Source: Tremella fuciformis (taxonomy: Eukaryota; Basidiomycota; Tremellomycetes; Tremellales; Tremellaceae). From it: DNA of 64,000 nucleotides. A model generated the notes under the pieces. That model was not told the DNA's origin. It saw nothing but the letters and a program-made list of their open reading frames with translations, and did not search any database. The translations under genes and the position numbers were made by a program. This document shows positions 31,032 through 42,589 of this stretch, piece after piece. How positions within the stretch are numbered: the first letter of the stretch is position 1; each line of letters starts with the position of its first letter. Location: the NCBI GenBank assembly GCA_032768795.1, contig CP136491.1, positions 1,550,001-1,614,000 on the forward strand. The letters run 5' to 3'.

Positions 31032-31652
31032 TCACCGCCTGACTGGCCCGGCCGTCTGGTGAAGATGTTTGAGCGCAGCGAGACGCTTGTCCGGATCTCC
31101 TTTGGCATTCTTACAGTCTTGCTCCGCGCCCTTCAGGAAACCTCGTATATCCGACGACAAATGTCTTACCTGTTTGAGGTTTTTGCATACGTCGCGGACC
31201 GATTCCTCCACATCCGTGGGCCATGCCGGCTTGGCTGGCCACTCGCCCTCCGGGGGGATGGAAGCAAGGTGCGTCTGGGCATTCACCACTTCTAGTTCGT
31301 AATTGCGTAAGCGGAGACTTCGTTCCTTCTCGGTCGCTAACCTCCATTGCACGCTGGGAAAGCGTGAAGGCGCTGCGAGCTTGATCAAACTTGGGTGAGA
31401 TCCCGGCGGCTGACTGTTTTGTCCCACCCAAGCTGGGTGAGCTCGATTCGGAACGATGAAGCAATCGGCTATTGCGAGCAAGCCAGCCGAGATCTCCTTA
31501 ATCGTAGTCGAGTCATTTGTCTCTCTGAGCCGTGCTAGTAAGCGATCTGAAGATGCAGCTGATGGGACAACGGAGGCGATGTCTCTTAGCAGAGTTTTAA
31601 GCGCATTCAAACCTTTGATGTCGCTGAGAGTGTAGGTCAATCGCAAAGACAT
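31032..31652 (-). CDS. Array paralogue P7, short divergent copy
   Basis: Single exon, 206 aa, starting MSLRLTYTLSDIKGLNALKT. The frame is open upstream to 31874, but the alignment with other copies begins at LTYTLSD. Landmarks: LLAIADCFIVPNRAHPAWVG (HPxWG block), LAAPSRFPSVQWRLATEKER (SWRLS block), and PPEGEWPAKPAWP. It ends early compared with P2-P4 and lies only 24 bases upstream of the P6 ATG, so the two may be a split pair or closely packed duplicates. Function unknown. Confidence 0.65.
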   Translation of the reverse strand: MSLRLTYTLSDIKGLNALKTLLRDIASVVPSAASSDRLLARLRETNDSTTIKEISAGLLAIADCFIVPNRAHPAWVGQNSQPPGSHPSLIKLAAPSRFPSVQWRLATEKERSLRLRNYELEVVNAQTHLASIPPEGEWPAKPAWPTDVEESVRDVCKNLKQVRHLSSDIRGFLKGAEQDCKNAKGDPDKRLAALKHLHQTAGPVRR

Positions 31653-31889
31653 AGTTTGGCTGTTGCGCACTAGAATGTGTCGGGATGTGGGTGAAGCAGA
31701 TCGTGGCTCGATCTGGGCCCCTAGATAATCCTGCTTCGCTGTGAGCGACGAAACGTCCAAAATGCAACCCAGATGGGTGCACCTTTGTATCCCTGCAGCT
31801 CCACGAATACATCGAGCAAAGTGTGCTTCGCGCCCAAGCATCCCTTGACATCTCCTTTCAACCACCCTAAACACCAGCGGACTATGAGC

Positions 31890-34314
31890 CTAGAACACAA
31901 AGTCCTCCACCCGCCACTTGCCCACCATCTCCTCTGGCAGTCGTCCGCCTTTGCGCGTATCTCCTTTGCTAGCTACGTTTTGCTGTGCGGACTTGTCTGC
32001 TCTGCTTCTGGCGGCCTTTTTGGCTTCCTGCTCCAAACGCCGCTCCTCCCTTCTTGCAAGCGTGATGACTGCATCGATTGGTGCTCGTAGTCTGTCAAAG
32101 TCCTCTTGCAGAGCAAGGAGAGGCTGGATCGCAGCTTGAAGTCGGGCCAGCGAGTCGAAGGAGGGCTCATGCGTCAGGAAACTGGGTAAATGTGCGTCGA
32201 GCAAGACGGAGGCGTGGATGATGATCTGCGGCTTTAGCGAGAGGGAGCACTCCAAGGCGAAGGACATACTGCGTTCAGCGAAGGCACTCCTTCCAAGGTC
32301 GAGACACAGGCAGTCTCCGGAACGGTTGTCTCTGTGTTCCAAGCAAAGTCCTTGCCAATGTTCGCTACGTGCTTCTCTGCCCACTCAACAAGACAATCCA
32401 ACAGAACGGTAGCCTCTTGCACCGACAACTCGCGACGAAGTTCGGGCCTGTAAGTGGGACCGGGTGCAGGTAAAGATAGCACATCGGCGAAGAGTGTCCG
32501 GATTGTCGGGGTGGATGCCGGGTTCGATGACGAAAGGGATTCTTTCAATAGTGACACAATGGTCGCAGGCGGTAAGGACGATATTGTCTTGACGGCAAGC
32601 CTAATATTGTCCTGCCCGGTCAGCTGGGGCCATCAGGATACGTGTCAGAATGACCACTCACCCAGTCTTGCAGCGGGAGCAGCCCAGCGAGGACCAATCC
32701 TCCTTCCCACATCGCATCGTTCAATGCCCTCCTAGTCAAAAGATCGGTCACGATGCCCTGCGCGTAGACAGCGCCTTTGACAGCGGCCTCACTCTTTGAT
32801 ACGGCTGTCGGCAGAGCGGAACCCAGAACCTCGCGGACCACCTCTTTCGCAAGAGATTCCGAGACCGCTGGAGCTGGCCGCGCGTCGACGTGCTTGGCCC
32901 AAAGATTTGTCGCTGCCTGCTTGTCCCCTCGCCCAAGAGTTTCCGAGAGATGCTTCACAAGGACTTTGTCTCCCTTCCCCAAATCCTCTGCCCCTTGGAA
33001 GTCTTGAAATCGGATGTATTCGCTGGATCGTTGACGGGATCCTAAAAGCGCGTTCATGCCGATACCCAACGGCGGGATGGTCAATTCGCAAGTGTGAATC
33101 ACACTACGACCTTCATTAGCCGTATGATGAGCGATGATGACACCGATCACAAATGTGTTTGCGGAAGGCCTCGAAATAAGCGAGAGAGCGGCCACGTTTC
33201 CGCCATGGCTGATAGTCGACAAGTCGTGCACGAGCAGCACTGAAGCCAGCGAAGCTGACGGTGTGACCAGCAGGAGGCTTGGAGAGGGATGCTCGTAGGA
33301 GAAAATCGCTAAAGGTTTCCCGCCGAGCGAAGGTAGGGACAAAACAAGGGGAGTCGACGACGTGTGCTTGAGTCGGGGATAGATCGAAGGGGATGGCGGG
33401 TTGTTGACATCAAAAGACACCAGTTCATCTCCTACAACCGCCGTGACAAGCCCGTCGTCATCGATGTCGACGGCCGTTAGCAGAGGCTTTCGCTGTTGTT
33501 CGAGCAGGCGTCCCTCGCGCAGAACATGACCGGTCGGATTTTCGAGGTTATCCAGGCTTAGAGCAATCTTCACGACAAGTCCAGCGGAGTCGACCAGCAC
33601 CACAGTCGACGAAAGAACTCTAGAGATTCTGACACTCTTCAAGGCTCTTTTGGGGGAGGAAATGGCGATGGGACGAATGCTCAAGGCATTGTCGAGCAAG
33701 AGAAGTTCGCCGTCGTGGCCGACAATGAGAACAAGGCTCGAAGAGGGCTGCACTAGATGTAGAGCCTGAGCTGCGCATGGGAGCTTTGTCATCAGCTTGT
33801 GATAATAGACGGTGTTGGCGGACGGTTGAGACGTACAGAGATGTTTTCTCTCTTGCCTGGGTCCTCTCCAGACCACATCCACAGTTTTTGCCCCTCTTCA
33901 CCTTTGTTCACTCCCTCGCCCTTGTGTAGACCAACGATAGTCATCCTATTTAGATCCGCCCCGTCGACCTCCATCGTTTCTTCTGTCGCCCTTTGCTTGC
34001 CTTTACGCTTGTTGGGTGAGGGAACCCAGCTCAGAGCTGGCGTAGAAAAGGCGGTGCCCGGCGGGACTGTGAAAGAGGTAGTGGGTCGGAGAGTGTTGAG
34101 CTATCGAAGTGAGCACACCCCGTATCCGACGACTGTGGCAGCGTGCGCTCACGTCGTATGTCCAGACTCCATCACCTTGAACAGCAGCAACTGCCAAGCC
34201 GGGCTGCCCGCCATGCACCGGTGCCATGGCAACATGGGGCCGCACGTGCTTCGACCCCGAGGCATGGGGGTTCGCGAACGTCGCCAAGGACGTGGGAGTT
34301 GAGATGGAGCTCAT
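31890..34314 (-). CDS. UTP8/NOL11-like nucleolar protein (tentative)
   Basis: Exons in minus order: 34314-34153, 34100-33837, 33795-32662, 32611-32270, 32225-31890, giving 745 aa. The N-terminal ~400 residues look like beta-propeller blades (AVQGDGVWTYDLNTLRPTTS; SSLVLIVGHDGELLLLDN; LLTAVDIDDDGLVTAVVGDE), followed by helical segments and a basic region. The C-terminus PEEMVGKWRVEDFVF has the short G-[KY]-x-V-E-x-[FL]-x-F ending I associate with NOL11/Utp8 of the t-UTP (SSU processome) group. If correct, it supports rDNA transcription and early 18S processing. The exon structure is firm by frame; the assignment rests on architecture and is tentative. Alternatives are another WD-type ribosome factor or an unrelated propeller protein. 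Confidence 0.6.
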
Positions 34315-34632
34315 GCTGACGCTCTCGAGTTACTGGCAATAGCAAGCTGAAATTGGTGCTTCTTTCGACGTTGGGACCAAGAATTTTGCTTCCGTTCCCA
34401 CGCGACCAGACGGTGCCTGACGTCGGTGGAGGCCGATGTCGAGCTAATGACGATCCGCAAGATAGCATGAACAAGCATATCGATAGCAAGCTCACTACGG
34501 GGCAGATACATGCTCCTTCGTCAAGTTTCGGTACACCGGACCCACATCTCTTCCATATCTCGGCTTTGCAGCCCGCAGCGACGCTGCAAGCTCCCCTCGT
34601 CTACCCCGAATCCTTCACCTTCTTTCAGCACC

Positions 34633-35819
34633 ATGTCATCCAAGACCATCATTGCAGTCTGCCAGATCCTATCGACACCGGACGCCACGCACAATCTAGA
34701 CGTCTCGTCAACCCTGATACGAAGAGCAGTCAAAGCCGGAGCAAAAGTCAGTGCCGAGATAAAAGCTTCTGGAGTGCTCACAATAGGCATGTTTCCTTCC
34801 CGAAGCGGCCGACTTCATCGCCCCCACTCCTCGGGAATGTTACGATTTGTCCCCTCCTATCTCAAGACATCCCTTCACCCTGGGACTCCGTGCGTTGGCG
34901 AAGGAACTCGGAATCTACATCAGCGCCGGGATCCACGAGACACCTGAGAGCGACGAGGTGGACGACGAGCCGGAGGGCAGCATCAAGGTGTTCAACACGC
35001 ATGTCCTTATCGGGACCGACGGTAGCCTGCTGGCGAGGTATCGAAAGGTTCATTCATGACTCTTGTCTGGACCGGGCTGACATACAGCTGCACCTTTACG
35101 ATGTCGAGCTCGCACAGCCGCCTTTAGCGGATGGAACGCCGCAGAAGCCCAAGATCTACGGAGAGAGCGAGAGGGTCCGGAAAGGAATGGAAATCCTCCC
35201 GCCTGTCCCGGTTGAAGGAATGGGGAATGTGGCCCTGCAGATCTGTTACGACATGCGGCAGGTCGATCATTGCGGAGCACTGCGCCGGTCACTGACAAAG
35301 CAGCTTTCCCGAAGAAGCCATCATTCTGCGTCGACTCGGCGCCGACGTGCTGACTTTCCCTTCTGCTTTCGCCCTCAAGACAGGCAAAGATCACTGGGGC
35401 GGGTGTCTCTGCCCTATTCACCAGACACTGAGCTGACGAACAGCCACACTCAATGTCAGCATACTTGACGCGCTGCTGTTGTACTGACCAAGCAGCGAGC
35501 TATCGCCATCCAACAGCAGACTTATGTTATTGCAGCAGCGCAATACGGCGAGCATTACGACGGTCGATCCTCATGGGGTGAATCCGTGGCATTCGACCCG
35601 TGGGGTAGACCCCTCGGTCGCCTACGCTCATTCGACGATTCACCAGCCGGATCCTCGTCGGACGTCGACGAGGCATACAAGACGAGCGGAGAGTTCTTCC
35701 TGTGCGAGATCGACGTGGGCGTGGTGCAAGAAACCCGAAAGCAGATCCCGCTGGCAATACAGAAACGGACGGACATGTATGGTGTAGTCGGACAGAGTCT
35801 GCCACCGAAGAAAACATGA
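34633..35819 (+). CDS. Nitrilase-superfamily amidohydrolase (Nit1/Nit2-like)
   Basis: Carbon-nitrogen hydrolase, probably a deaminated-glutathione amidase or omega-amidase. Exons 34633-34746, 34787-35047, 35088-35257, 35304-35398, 35444-35454, 35496-35819 give 324 aa. The catalytic triad is visible: Glu44 in FLPEAADF, Lys125 in ARYRKLHLYDVEL and Cys178 in LQICYDMRFPE. LGADVLTFPSAF and QTYVIAAAQYGEHY are further family signatures. Keeping RFPE intact requires a GC-AG intron at 35258-35303 (donor GCAGGT), and the next at 35399-35443 also starts GC. The fifth exon is only 11 bases; it is inferred from frame and fit rather than seen directly. Convergent with IMP2, 51 bp apart. Confidence 0.88.
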
Positions 35820-35870
35820 CCTTGAGCCATGCATAGATGCGTAGATGCTAGATATACATATGATACACCC

Positions 35871-36566
35871 TCATACAAGCTGTCCGCCAAATCGCCTGAC
35901 TCGACCTTTGGACTTGCCCATGCCCGCCTCCACTACTCCGGTTCGGGCCCACGGCCACAGAACGTAGATGACTTTGGCGTCGACCAAGCCGAGAGGTATC
36001 TTGCAATCAGCACTCGTGTGACGGTGATCTGATGCGACGTACCGGACCATAGGTGTTCGAGTCAAGGGTGTTGAACCTAGAATCTCCTTCGACCCACACA
36101 TGCCCGGGAGGTATCCGTACTGGCGTAGGTGGCGATGGCGGCAGAGGCGTGACGAGATCGCCTGGCACTGCCACTATCCGCTTGGTCGTCAAAAGGTCTG
36201 GATTCTGCGGGGACCAGAGCGTGACGACGTCTCCTCTTGCAAATCGGCGGAGTCCTACACTCCACCGTTCCAGTAGGACGACGTCGTGATGCAATGGGCG
36301 GGTCGAGAGGTTCGGATTGAGCGTGGGCTACAAGCTTCAGACTTTCTCTACATCTCAAGGTAGATGAAAGTACGGCTCACCTGCATAGACCCGCCCGTGA
36401 TCGTCGCTAGCGAGTAAACATGTCGGACGAAGAATATGCCCACGGGGATCCAGGCAGCAGTCCGGCTGCGTCTCAGCTGTGTCCAGGTATCTCCAAGCCT
36501 GCCAGGCAAGAAGGCGTACATGATCTGGCGGAATGGCACACGTCCAAAAGCCGTCTTGGCCGCCAT
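35871..36566 (-). CDS. IMP2: Mitochondrial inner membrane protease subunit 2
   Basis: Type I signal-peptidase-like serine protease that cleaves intermembrane-space sorting signals. Exons 36566-36381, 36327-36043, 35999-35871, 199 aa. One membrane segment (about 39-57, WIPVGIFFVRHVYSLATIT) precedes the catalytic Ser60 in GGSMQPTLNP. The general base is Lys111 in TKRIVAVPGD. GHVWVEGDSRFNTLDSNTYGPIPLG is the conserved box E region, and NTLDSNTYGP fits Imp2 better than Imp1. The start places a basic amphipathic N-terminus (MAAKTAFGRVPFRQIM) before the anchor; the frame is open upstream without an ATG that improves the fit. Confidence 0.92.
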
Positions 36567-36938
36567 GCCCGTCCTCCAACGTCCGGCGTGGTGCAGGTGG
36601 TCCACCTCCACCCGCCCCTTCTTTGCTGCCAGCCTTGCAACGAGGCGTCACTGATATCTGCGCCCCACTGTGGAGTGCCAAGCCAAGCAGACCACACACT
36701 CGCCCCTCACGTTCTGGCCAGCTGTGTGCGATGACGATACATTGGAGCGTGAAATGTTGGTAGTGATCGTCTACTTATGAACCGGCAACACGGTATCGAT
36801 GCCGAAATCCCGCCCACGCCGTACCTTCAACCTCGTCCATTTTAGCTCCTTGCTTTTACTTCATCTCCCTTGTTCAAGCTTTCGGTCAGACGACCTTCCC
36901 TCTGGTCAGCGACAGACGTGGAGAGGAGAGCCGGCGAG

Positions 36939-38625
36939 ATGAAGTGCGCTGGGTGCGGCGAGAAAGAGGCGTCCCGCCTCGAATGTCCCAATTGCAAAAA
37001 GTTGGTTTCGACATTTTGTCTTCGAGGTCTAGGCGGCGCTGAGCTGCAGGCTGGGCATCAATGGGTCTTTCTTCTGTGACCAGGACTGCTTCAAGAAGAA
37101 CTGTGAGCTATGATGTGATCCCTGACGGTCAGAGCTTACGAGCAGGGGTGTGTCTCTCGGTGGCCAATTTCTGAGCGAGGCGTCTGACTATGCAGGGCCA
37201 GCACAAGCTGATTCACAATATCATCCAGGTCGCCGCGAGGGCAGAGGAGGAGAGTGAGCCATACCTGTGGTCGTCTATGTCCGAGCTGATCAAGGCAGAG
37301 AACCAGACGATACCCCCCAACATGCGAAACTATCACTACACTGGTACAATACGACCGCACTACCCTCTCAGCCCTACAAGGATTGTACCGGAACATATCG
37401 CTCGACCCGATTATGCTGACCACCGTGAGTGTGACAAGGTATGATCCAATGTCAGTCGCTCACTCGACAGCACAAGGGTTTTCGCAATGCGAAGCAAAGC
37501 GTCCCACACGGCCGAAGATACTTAGTCCAGAGGAGATCGAGGGCATGAGGGTTGTATGCCGGGTGAGTCGGGTCGTAGAATGTTGACTGCAGCGACTGAT
37601 GAACTTAGCTCTCACGGGAGGTGCTGGACATCACTGCTGCAGCTATTCGGCCAGGGATCACAACAGACGAGCTGGACGAAATCTGCCACAACGCTTGCAT
37701 TGAACGGAATGCCTATCCCAGTCCACTCAATTACAACAAATTCCCCAAGAGTATATGCACGAGTGTGAACGAGGTCATCTGTCATGGCATCCCCGACAAG
37801 CGCCCGTTGGTCGAAGGCGACATCATCAACCTCGACGTTTCGCTGTGTGGGTGGAAAGTCATTCACCCGATCAGTCGCTGACAGGCAGATCACAATGGTT
37901 TCCACGGTGATCTGAACGCGACATATCCGGTCGGCAAGGTAGATCAGGAGTCTCAGGACCTCATGGCCACTACCAAGCGAGCGATGGAGGAGGCTATTGC
38001 TATCTGCAAGCCCGGCGTGCCTTATAGGGATATCGGCAACAAGATTGAGGAGATCACACGGCCTGCAGGTTTCAGCATCGTACGGCGGTATACCGGCCAC
38101 GGTATTCATCACCAGGTACGTCGCCATACAGTCTCGACGGACGAGGATTGATAGCAGTTCCACACCGAGCCCAACATTGTTCATTACGGCGGATCGAAGA
38201 CACCGGGAAGGATGGAGGCCGGCCAGATCTTCACAATAGTGCGCCAATAAGCGTTAGGTATTGCAAGGTTGACAAGCAGGAACCTATGATCAACCTCGGC
38301 ACCGCCAACCTTGACCATTGGAAGGATGACTGGACTGCCGTGACGTTGGACGGACGACGCTCGGCTCAATTTGAGGAGACGATCTTGTCAGTCATGCCAC
38401 ACACAAGCTGCGTAGCTGACAAGCAGGATCACAGAGACCGGTGTGGAAATCCTGACACGACCGCCGTCCACGACCTCGTCGTCCTCGAAGAAGAAAAAGA
38501 AGAAGAAGGCGAACGGTTCGGCAGTGAACGGGAACAGTGGCACCAACACGCCTGATGGCACGAGCACACCAACAAACGAGGTGGCAGATTTGGCAATCGG
38601 CGAGAAAGCTCAAGAGACCTCGTGA
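36939..38625 (+). CDS. MAP1: Methionine aminopeptidase type 1
   Basis: Cytosolic, ribosome-associated metalloprotease removing initiator methionine. Exons 36939-37000, 37050-37102, 37135-37151, 37196-37424, 37471-37562, 37609-37846, 37889-38115, 38158-38238, 38280-38386, 38427-38625 give 434 aa. An N-terminal zinc-finger region ([17 protein letters not shown]...FFCDQDCF) is typical of eukaryotic type 1 enzymes. The linker [20 protein letters not shown] then leads to the pita-bread domain with metal ligands in [28 protein letters not shown] and ETGVEILT. The 17-nt third exon is the least certain piece; the usual W-x-x-H-K after the finger is not restored by it. The protein ends in a poly-Lys, Asn/Ser/Thr-rich tail not typical of the family core. 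Confidence 0.93.
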
Positions 38626-38736
38626 GAGCGGATCGAGTGTGTGGGGTTCTGTATCTGTTTGCACATTGCAAGTCTGGTGGTGTCACTTGAGACCGCCCAT
38701 TTGAGTACCCTTGTTGAAAGACAGCAGTAGCATGCA

Positions 38737-39218
38737 TCATTCTTCGGGTATTGTCTTGAGCTGCGAATCAGATATGCCTCGACTCGTGGTGCATCTGACT
38801 GACCTGGAGACCATGTATCCCCTTGATGTCCTCCTTCAGACACTCGTTGACCAGCTTGTGCTGCTTGACCGTGCTCAAACCCTTGAACGCTGGGGAAGAT
38901 ATCAAGATGGCATAGAACGATCCGCACCCTCCTGACCCTTTCAGCTTGGTACTCGCGGCATACCCTAAGCTGACCAGATACGTCCTGCACTTGCAGCTGT
39001 TTCCCCTGGAACCTCGCTCGTAATTTATCATAGATCGCCTGTTCACCATTGTCCAGTCCGCCTGCCCCGCTCTCGATGGGCCCCGCGGCCGATGCGTAAG
39101 CCCTTGCCGGTCGCAAGATCGCTCGCGATGTAGATGCCGCGCTTGATGTCCATGCTCGAAGAGCTCCAGATTGGGAGGGGAGAAGTCGGGGCAGCATACT
39201 GGGCAATCTGCTTGCCAT
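38737..39218 (-). CDS. BOLA3: Mitochondrial BolA-like protein 3
   Basis: Acts with glutaredoxin-5/NFU1 in late delivery of [4Fe-4S] clusters to lipoate synthase and complex II. Exons 39218-38975, 38931-38804, 38760-38737, 131 aa. The first ~45 residues are rich in Arg, Ser and Ala (MASRLPSMLPRLLPSQSGAL; ILRPARAYASAAG), a matrix presequence. The BolA fold follows: GEQAIYDKLRARFQGKQLQV, QDVSGGCGSFYAILISSPAF, and KGLSTVKQHKLVNECLKEDI ending in HGLQLKT. The position of the Cys in GGCGSF and the -HGL- ending favour BOLA3 over BOLA1/2. Convergent with MAP1. Confidence 0.92.
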
Positions 39219-39566
39219 TGTGCGAGATTCAACAGATGTCGAATGAGGTCGAGGTAAAAGTCAGCGATGATCCTGTCACAGATATCGACCGGGAGCAATT
39301 GTTCTCGGTTCCGACGGAAGTCGATAGCCGTTACGTCGACCGTAGGAAGGCCCGAGCTCATGGAACAGCGTCACGTCTGTCGGTCTATTGTTATTCGTCT
39401 TCCGTCTCGGCAGCCTCACAACAAGCGACAAGCAGAACGACTGTACGAGCGGCGTGGGGTCAAGTATAGAGCGCGCGAGAGTCCCATTAGGATTGCGAGA
39501 ATCGACGGCTTGCGGGAGGGGTACCAGACGGATCAACGACCGCTTCAGTAGCTTCGGGCTGGCATC

Positions 39567-42301
39567 ATGGCCGACGCCAAGTTCTTCAGTCAGTGGACTT
39601 CTTGCGGGGTCGAATGCGGCTGATACGTCCTCCTTGTGCTCTTCTGACCTCGGACCTATATTCACTCGTTCATAATATTCGACTCCTCATCTCGCTCAAT
39701 TGTCCCCTACCACCGTGCCCGACAATAGCCCGAGGGAAGACCCAGGAATTGCGAGATGAGCTGCGGGCGTCCAACGACAAGCGAGACAAGGGTTACACGA
39801 AGAAGAAGGTGGCTCTGAAGAAGGTCGTGGCGAACATGACCATGGGCAATGACGGTGCGTCGGCGTTTTCACCTATCAGCTGCAATATGCGAGACTGACT
39901 GATTAGTGTCCACTCTGTTCCACGACATTGTACAATGTATGTCGATTCAAGTGCTCGACATCAAAAAGAGTCAGCTTCAGACTCGGCAGTGTCGTTCAAG
40001 CTGACGAACAGTGGTTTACCTCTTCATGGTCAACTACGGACGGTCACGACCGGAGGAGATCACTGGCGCCATCTCTGGGTTCTTGACGGTTGGCAGATCG
40101 TAGCGTGGCTGCCAAGCTAATCAGACAGGACGCCGAAGACCGAAATCCGCTGATTAGGGGATTGGCAATACGCACAATGTCAAGCATACCACTACCGCCC
40201 ATCATTCAAGCCATGATCGATCCGCTCAGCCATGCTTTACAAGATCAGGATCCGTATGTGCGAAAAACAGCCGCGATAGCGTGAGCCGCACCAATCGGTC
40301 TTCTATGCGCTGGAGCTGACTTGTAGGGTCGCAAAGATCTACGCTTCGGACTATGGGAGAAAGATCGTGGAGCGCGAGGGCTTCGTAGCGATGCTCAGGC
40401 ACGCAGCCGCTTGATGACAGACGAAGCTGACTTGCTAGGGATCTGCTGGCAGATCACAATCCCACAGTGGTCGCGAATGCTGTTGCCTCTCTTGTTGAAA
40501 TCTCCGACAGGAGTGATGACATCTCGCTACGTCTTAACGCTACGGTCGCCGGGAAGCTTGTCGCTGCCCTGGGAGAATGCTCAGAGTTAGTCAGCTTCCT
40601 GCTTCAAAGAGTCACCTGACCCGGTAGATGGGGTCAGATCTACATCCTCGATTCTCTTTTATCTTTTGTGCCACAGTCGCATATGGATGCCGAGCAGCTT
40701 GCCGAGCGTATATCGGTCCGGTTGCAACATGCCAACTCTGCTGTGGTCTTGACGACAATCAAGGTCATTTTATATCTGATGAACTACATGGAGGACGAGA
40801 GTCTTATCCGGATGCTGGAGCGAAAGATGGGTCCCCCACTAGGTAGGCTTATTTGTGTGACGCATGTCCAGTCCAATGCTGAATTTCAGTCACCCTTCTC
40901 TCTTCTGGACCCGAAGTGCAATACGTCGGTCTACGAAACATCCTCCTGATCATCCAGAGGCGACCGGCAGTGCTACAAAATGAGGTCAAGGTGTTCTTCT
41001 GCAAATACAATGATCCAATCTACGTCAAACTCGCGAAACTCGAGATCATGTATCGCTTGACACGAGATGAGAATGTCTCCGAGGTCCTTGCCGAGCTGAA
41101 AGAGTACGCCTCCGAGGTCGACGTCGACTTTGTGCGGAAAGCCGTCCGATCCATTGGTCGTTTGGCAATCAAGATCTCATCTGCATCGGATCAGTGCATC
41201 GCGACACTCTTAACCTTGATGCAGACGAAAATAAGCTATGTTGTTCAGGAAGCGATCGTCGTCATCAAAGACATCTTCAGGCGGTATCCGAATCAGTATG
41301 AGAGTATCATCGGCACGCTATGCGAGAACCTGGACGTATTGGACGAGCCAGAAGCAAAGGCGGCCATGATTTGGATCATCGGGCAGTATTCAGACCGGAT
41401 CGAGAATAGCGATGAGCTGCTCGATGACTTCAGCTTTACCTTCCGGGAGGAGCCGGCAGAGGTTCGTCAGCTTCCCCTACAGATTGTCCAGGCTGACTGT
41501 TCAGGTTCAGCTTGCCCTTCTGACTGCGACTGTGAAGCTGTTCATCAGACGGCCTTCAGCGGCAACCGAGCTACTGCCAAAGGTCTTAAAGCTGGCAACA
41601 GAGGAGGCCGAGAACCCGGATCTTAGGGATAGGGTGGGTCTCTGAAGCACGAAAAGTCTGCTTGTCAAGTTTATTGGAAGGGTTTCATGTATTGGCGACT
41701 TCTGACTTCCAATCCTGCTGCGGCGAGGGATATCGTGCTGGGAGAGAAGCCAGTCATATCGACAGAAACGGATCGGATGGACAAGGGGAACTTGGATCAG
41801 GTAAGCCTCTTCTCATCATGATAGTCAGTGGCTGAACCTCCAGCTCCTACTCTTCACAGGTACTCTAGGCAGTATATACCACAAAAGACCACACGTTAGC
41901 TCAACTTCGGAATTCTTTGCGTGGAGCTGATCTCGCAGGAATTCATCCGAACTGCTCGCCCAAAGTATTTGCCTGATTCGCCTGCCCTCAACCCTTCTTC
42001 ACGGCGTCACCTGATCACACCTAAAGGACCCTCAACATCGATACCCCGTTCGAGACCGCCACCGGTCCAACCGAACCGACCCACGAACTTGGACATCCCA
42101 GGGTCTGACCGAGCAGTCAAGGGTGACGAAGACCTCATTGGCGAGGCAAGCCCAATAGATGGCGGAGCCAACGGTACTGCTTTCAATGATGACCCGTATG
42201 GCCAGCTAGCAGACCTGGAATTCATCAATGGCAGTGCTGGTGGAGGATACCAGACTGATCAGCCTAGACCGAGAGGCGCCAACGAAGACCTGCTCTTCTA
42301 G
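39567..42301 (+). CDS. APL2: Beta-adaptin, AP-1/AP-2 type large subunit
   Basis: Large subunit of a clathrin adaptor at the trans-Golgi/endosome (AP-1) or plasma membrane (AP-2). Thirteen exons (39567-39588, 39729-39854, 39907-39969, 40012-40088, 40129-40280, 40327-40398, 40439-40585, 40628-40842, 40890-41461, 41505-41633, 41681-41800, 41844-41894, 41939-42301) give 702 aa. Trunk signatures: [99 protein letters not shown]. The C-terminus after ~600 is disordered and Pro/Asp-rich with no folded appendage, which fits short fungal AP-1 beta. The intron at 40399-40438 must be GC-AG (GCACGC), since no GT is available and RDLLADHNP requires it. The AP-1 assignment is preferred, not proven. Confidence 0.9.
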
Positions 42302-42589
42302 ACGGCGAAGGAGAAGAACAGGAGCGGGGTTGTGCTTGTTATCATCATCCATATGCATATGTTTGTATCTCGCATCGACGCAAGATATGCAGGAGATTCG
42401 GGATCACGTGGCCGACAGGGAGGACGAGTTTGAGTTATCACGCCAAGAGTCAACGTCGGCCACTTTCTGACGCATTGCTAGCAGCACAGCACCTTGCACT
42501 CTTTCATCAAGATGGTGACGCCGTCATAGAGCTTTTTCGTCTGCTTACAAGCACTGGGGAGGCAGCTGTACGGCACAGGGCGCGCCACC

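Noticed and set aside
20162..31652. Transposon origin of the array
   Set aside because: No reverse transcriptase, transposase, integrase, long terminal repeats or target-site duplications were seen; copies are same-strand and promoter-linked, which fits tandem gene duplication better.
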